A DNA stretch of 8,389 bases from the NCBI GenBank assembly GCA_016206995.1, contig JACQQN010000187.1:1-8389 (forward strand), in the 5' to 3' direction. Each line of letters opens with the position of its first letter. The first letter of the stretch is position 1. A program made the position numbers and the translations under genes. Below are positions 6,491-8,389 of the stretch, in pieces. The notes under the pieces are model-generated. The model saw nothing but the letters and a program-made list of their open reading frames with translations. It did no database searches and was not told the origin of the DNA. The stretch is from Candidatus Omnitrophota bacterium (GTDB lineage Bacteria > Omnitrophota > Omnitrophia > Omnitrophales > Abzuiibacteriaceae).

Positions 6491-7966
6491 ATGGTAATGA
6501 TCAAAGAAGAATTTTTGGGTTCTCCGACACTTCAAGAAGAACTTTACTCACTTCCCGAAACCCCTGGCGTGTATTTGATGAAGGGGAAGGGAGGTGAAAA
6601 ACTTTATATTGGAAAAGCGCAAAATCTAAGGAAGCGCGTCCTTTCTTATTTTCAAAAGAATGTCCATTCCCCAAAAATTACTGTCCTGATTCAAAAAGTA
6701 AGACACGTTGAAGTCATTGAAACGCAAACAGAAGCGGATGCTCTGTTGCTTGAAGCATCTCTCATCAAGCGATATCAATGCCGGTATAACACCATGCTTC
6801 GGGATGATAAAACATATCCGCTGCTCAAGTTAACGGGAGATGCATATCCGAGACTTCACATCACACGGAACCGGACAGACCGAAAAGCAACTTATTATGG
6901 ACCTTACACAGACGCAAAACTTTTGCGCGAAGTCGTCCGAATCGTCAACAACCTTTTTCCAATTAGAAAATGTGAACGGCTCCCAAAAACCGCATGCCTT
7001 TATTATCACATCGGTCAATGCCTCGCTCCTTGCATCAAACCAGAAGTGAAGCCCGCGTACAACCGCTATGTGAAGGAAATAAAAAGCTTTCTCGGTGGCG
7101 GTAAGAAAAGTTTAATTGATTATTTGACGGATCGAATGCATGAAGCGCGGAAGGAATATCATTTTGAAGACGCTCAATTTTTTAAGGAACAAATTGAAGC
7201 TTTGAGTTGGCTTCGAAAAAAGCGTTTCGACCAGAAAATTCCCGAAGGCGGCATCGGACTCAGGGGGACGCTCTCACTTAAAAAATTATTCGGGATGGAA
7301 CGGTTGCCCGAACGGATTGTTTGTTTTGACGTTTCAAATATTCAGGGCAATCAGTCAGTTGCCTCCAAAGTCAGCTTTTTCCGGGAGCTTGAAAATAAAC
7401 TTGAATATCGTCGCTACAAAATTAAAACCGTATCGGGCATTAACGATTATGCCATGATTCAAGAGGCCCTCAGGCGCATGCTTCGAGGTCTTCGTGAAGG
7501 AACTGAGGGAATCGCACCGGACCTCATTGTGATCGATGGGGGCCGAGGTCATTTGAATGCTGCGTTAGAAGTGTTGCAATCGGAAGGTTTTGGAGAAATT
7601 AAACTCATTTCAATTGCGAAACAATTCGAATATTTGTTTTCACCAGACTGTCAAGAGCCTATTGCCATCTCCCATCGCGAGCCGTCCCTACGGCTTCTTC
7701 AGCGTATTCGTGATGAAGCACACCGGTTTGTGATTACGTATCACCGTTTCTTAAAAGCGAAAGAATTGACGCATTCTATTTTGGATCAAATCACAGGCAT
7801 TGGAGAAAAAAGGAAACGCGCATTACTAACTTACTTCCCATCAATTACCGCTTTAAGAAATGCAACAGTGGATGAAGTTGCGCATGCAGCAAACGTAAAC
7901 GAAACTTTTGCAAAAAAAATCCTTGCTCAAATCCAAGCTCTGGATTCTAGCAATGTTAAAACGTAA
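6491..7966 (+). CDS. uvrC: UvrABC excinuclease subunit C, compact form
   Basis: UvrC makes both incisions around a DNA lesion in nucleotide excision repair. The 491 aa are numbered here from the ATG at 6491. The GIY-YIG nuclease (about 15-100) has GVY 26-28, YIG 39-41, the following KAQNLRKR and catalytic-type E88. Four cysteines at 161, 169, 177 and 181 (last part GQCLAPC) match the Fe-S cluster region described for E. coli UvrC. The UVR motif that contacts UvrB is at about 207-241 (FEDAQFFKEQIEAL). The RNase H-like domain keeps D280 (CFDVSNIQG), D319 (INDYAMIQE), D349 (VIDGGRGHLNAA) and H411 (RDEAHRF). A tandem helix-hairpin-helix end follows (430-481, ITGIGEKRKRALL). E. coli UvrC is 610 aa. 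The difference lies almost wholly between the UVR motif and D280, about 39 residues here against about 160. All catalytic residues are present, so it is probably functional. bolA follows 18 bp later. Confidence 0.95.
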   Translation: MVMIKEEFLGSPTLQEELYSLPETPGVYLMKGKGGEKLYIGKAQNLRKRVLSYFQKNVHSPKITVLIQKVRHVEVIETQTEADALLLEASLIKRYQCRYNTMLRDDKTYPLLKLTGDAYPRLHITRNRTDRKATYYGPYTDAKLLREVVRIVNNLFPIRKCERLPKTACLYYHIGQCLAPCIKPEVKPAYNRYVKEIKSFLGGGKKSLIDYLTDRMHEARKEYHFEDAQFFKEQIEALSWLRKKRFDQKIPEGGIGLRGTLSLKKLFGMERLPERIVCFDVSNIQGNQSVASKVSFFRELENKLEYRRYKIKTVSGINDYAMIQEALRRMLRGLREGTEGIAPDLIVIDGGRGHLNAALEVLQSEGFGEIKLISIAKQFEYLFSPDCQEPIAISHREPSLRLLQRIRDEAHRFVITYHRFLKAKELTHSILDQITGIGEKRKRALLTYFPSITALRNATVDEVAHAANVNETFAKKILAQIQALDSSNVKT

Positions 7967-7984
7967 TTAGGCAAATAATTCCCA

Positions 7985-8278
7985 ATGAACAGACGAGAAA
8001 CAATTGATCAACTCTTGAATACACGTTTTTCAGCGGTGTATGTCAATGTTGTTGATGAAAGTAATTTGCATGCCGGTCACGCAGACGCTCAGCAAGGTGG
8101 TGAGACGCATTTTTCAGTCACCGTGGTTTCTGATTCCTTCATAGGGAAAACATTAATTGAGCGTCACCGGTTAATTTATGATGCTTTGCAGAGCGAAATA
8201 AAAGCAGGTATTCACGCCCTCCGAATCAAAGCATGCTCTCCCGACGAATGGCAACGCATGGCGCATCCTAAGGGTTAG
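7985..8278 (+). CDS. bolA: BolA family protein
   Basis: A 97-aa cytoplasmic protein of the BolA family, whose members partner with monothiol glutaredoxins in Fe-S cluster handling, and which in E. coli also affects cell shape and stress response. The class II KH-like fold motifs are clear: VVDESNLHAGH (22-32), GGETHFSVTVVSDSFIGK (38-55), RHRLIYDALQSE (60-71), and IHALRIKACSPDEW (76-89), with histidines at 29, 32, 42, 61 and 77. The segment between GH and THF lacks the cysteine of the BolA2/IbaG type, so it looks closer to the BolA1 type. The start at 7985 fits the domain, although only a weak and distant AGG lies upstream, and coupling to uvrC (18-bp gap) is likely. No glutaredoxin gene is visible in the window. 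Confidence 0.93.
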   Translation: MNRRETIDQLLNTRFSAVYVNVVDESNLHAGHADAQQGGETHFSVTVVSDSFIGKTLIERHRLIYDALQSEIKAGIHALRIKACSPDEWQRMAHPKG

Positions 8279-8287
8279 GGCGTTTTT
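8266..8287 (+). terminator. Intrinsic terminator overlapping the bolA stop
   Basis: CCTAA (8267-8271) pairs with TTAGG (8275-8279) around a GGG loop, extended by a T-G pair (8266/8280). TTTTT at 8283-8287 follows, then CTTT. The stem is short and includes the bolA stop codon. Its place, just before a promoter for the next gene, supports it. Strength is uncertain. Confidence 0.45.
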
Positions 8288-8288
8288 C

Positions 8289-8317
8289 TTTACAAGTTAT
8301 TGAAAGGCTGTTACACT
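8289..8317 (+). promoter_or_regulatory. sigma70-type promoter for the last gene
   Basis: TTTACA at 8289-8294 (5 of 6), a 17-bp spacer, and TACACT at 8312-8317 (4 of 6) with an extended -10 TG at 8309-8310. The start would be near 8324, leaving a short leader of about 13 nt before the ATG at 8337. Confidence 0.5.
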
Positions 8318-8336
8318 ACGGCTCATTTTAAAAGCT

Positions 8337-8389
8337 ATGGATGAACGAATCGCGCAGTTTAGAGAAGTTTTAAAAGAGACCGACGAGAA
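8337..8389 (+). CDS. Start of an unidentified gene, 3' truncated by the window edge
   Basis: An ATG at 8337 opens a frame that runs to the window end: MDERIAQFREVLKETDE. The stop upstream in this frame is at 8301-8303, and no other standard start lies between, so this ATG is the likely start if the gene is real. It sits about 13 nt after a predicted promoter start and has no clear Shine-Dalgarno. The 17 residues read as a charged amphipathic helix. That is too little to name a family, and I do not recognise it. Confidence 0.5.
   Translation, partial: MDERIAQFREVLKETDE

Overview
The window is an ordinary-looking chromosomal stretch from a diderm (Gram-negative type) bacterium, with moderate, slightly AT-leaning composition and tightly packed genes. 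Two products point to an outer membrane: an LptE-like lipoprotein and a BamD-like TPR protein. No phage, insertion sequence, CRISPR, tRNA or rRNA signal was seen. The organism cannot be fixed from the sequence alone. The mature N-terminus of the BamD-like protein (YWLWSPESGKF) resembles what I recall of BamD-like proteins from Candidatus Omnitrophota (OP3). That is memory plus inference, and a marker-gene or protein search would be needed to confirm it.

Left part, all on the + strand: the 3' three quarters of gpsA (glycerol-3-phosphate dehydrogenase, phospholipid precursor supply); an HU-type nucleoid protein gene; a long imperfect hairpin; a 1067-residue exported protein joining a BamD-like TPR domain to about 740 residues of mostly coiled coil; an lptE-like lipoprotein gene; and holA (DNA polymerase III delta). 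The last three are separated by 30 and 6 bp and look like one transcription unit. The lptE-holA pair matches a neighbourhood known from proteobacteria, and the BamD-like and LptE-like genes together form a small outer-membrane assembly cluster.

Right part: rpsT (S20) lies on the - strand, convergent with holA and divergent from uvrC. The 195-bp gap between rpsT and uvrC holds a good sigma70-type promoter in each direction and a structured rpsT leader. uvrC encodes a full set of catalytic motifs in an unusually short protein of about 491 aa, because the region between the UVR motif and the RNase H-like nuclease domain is reduced to a short linker. bolA follows 18 bp later, ends in a small terminator-like hairpin, and is followed at once by a promoter and the first 17 codons of an unidentified gene.

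The points most worth a second look are the BamD-like/coiled-coil architecture without a lipidation cysteine, the compact UvrC, and the two RNA structures (HU-bamD hairpin and rpsT leader). I saw no clear evidence of a wholly new multi-gene system.
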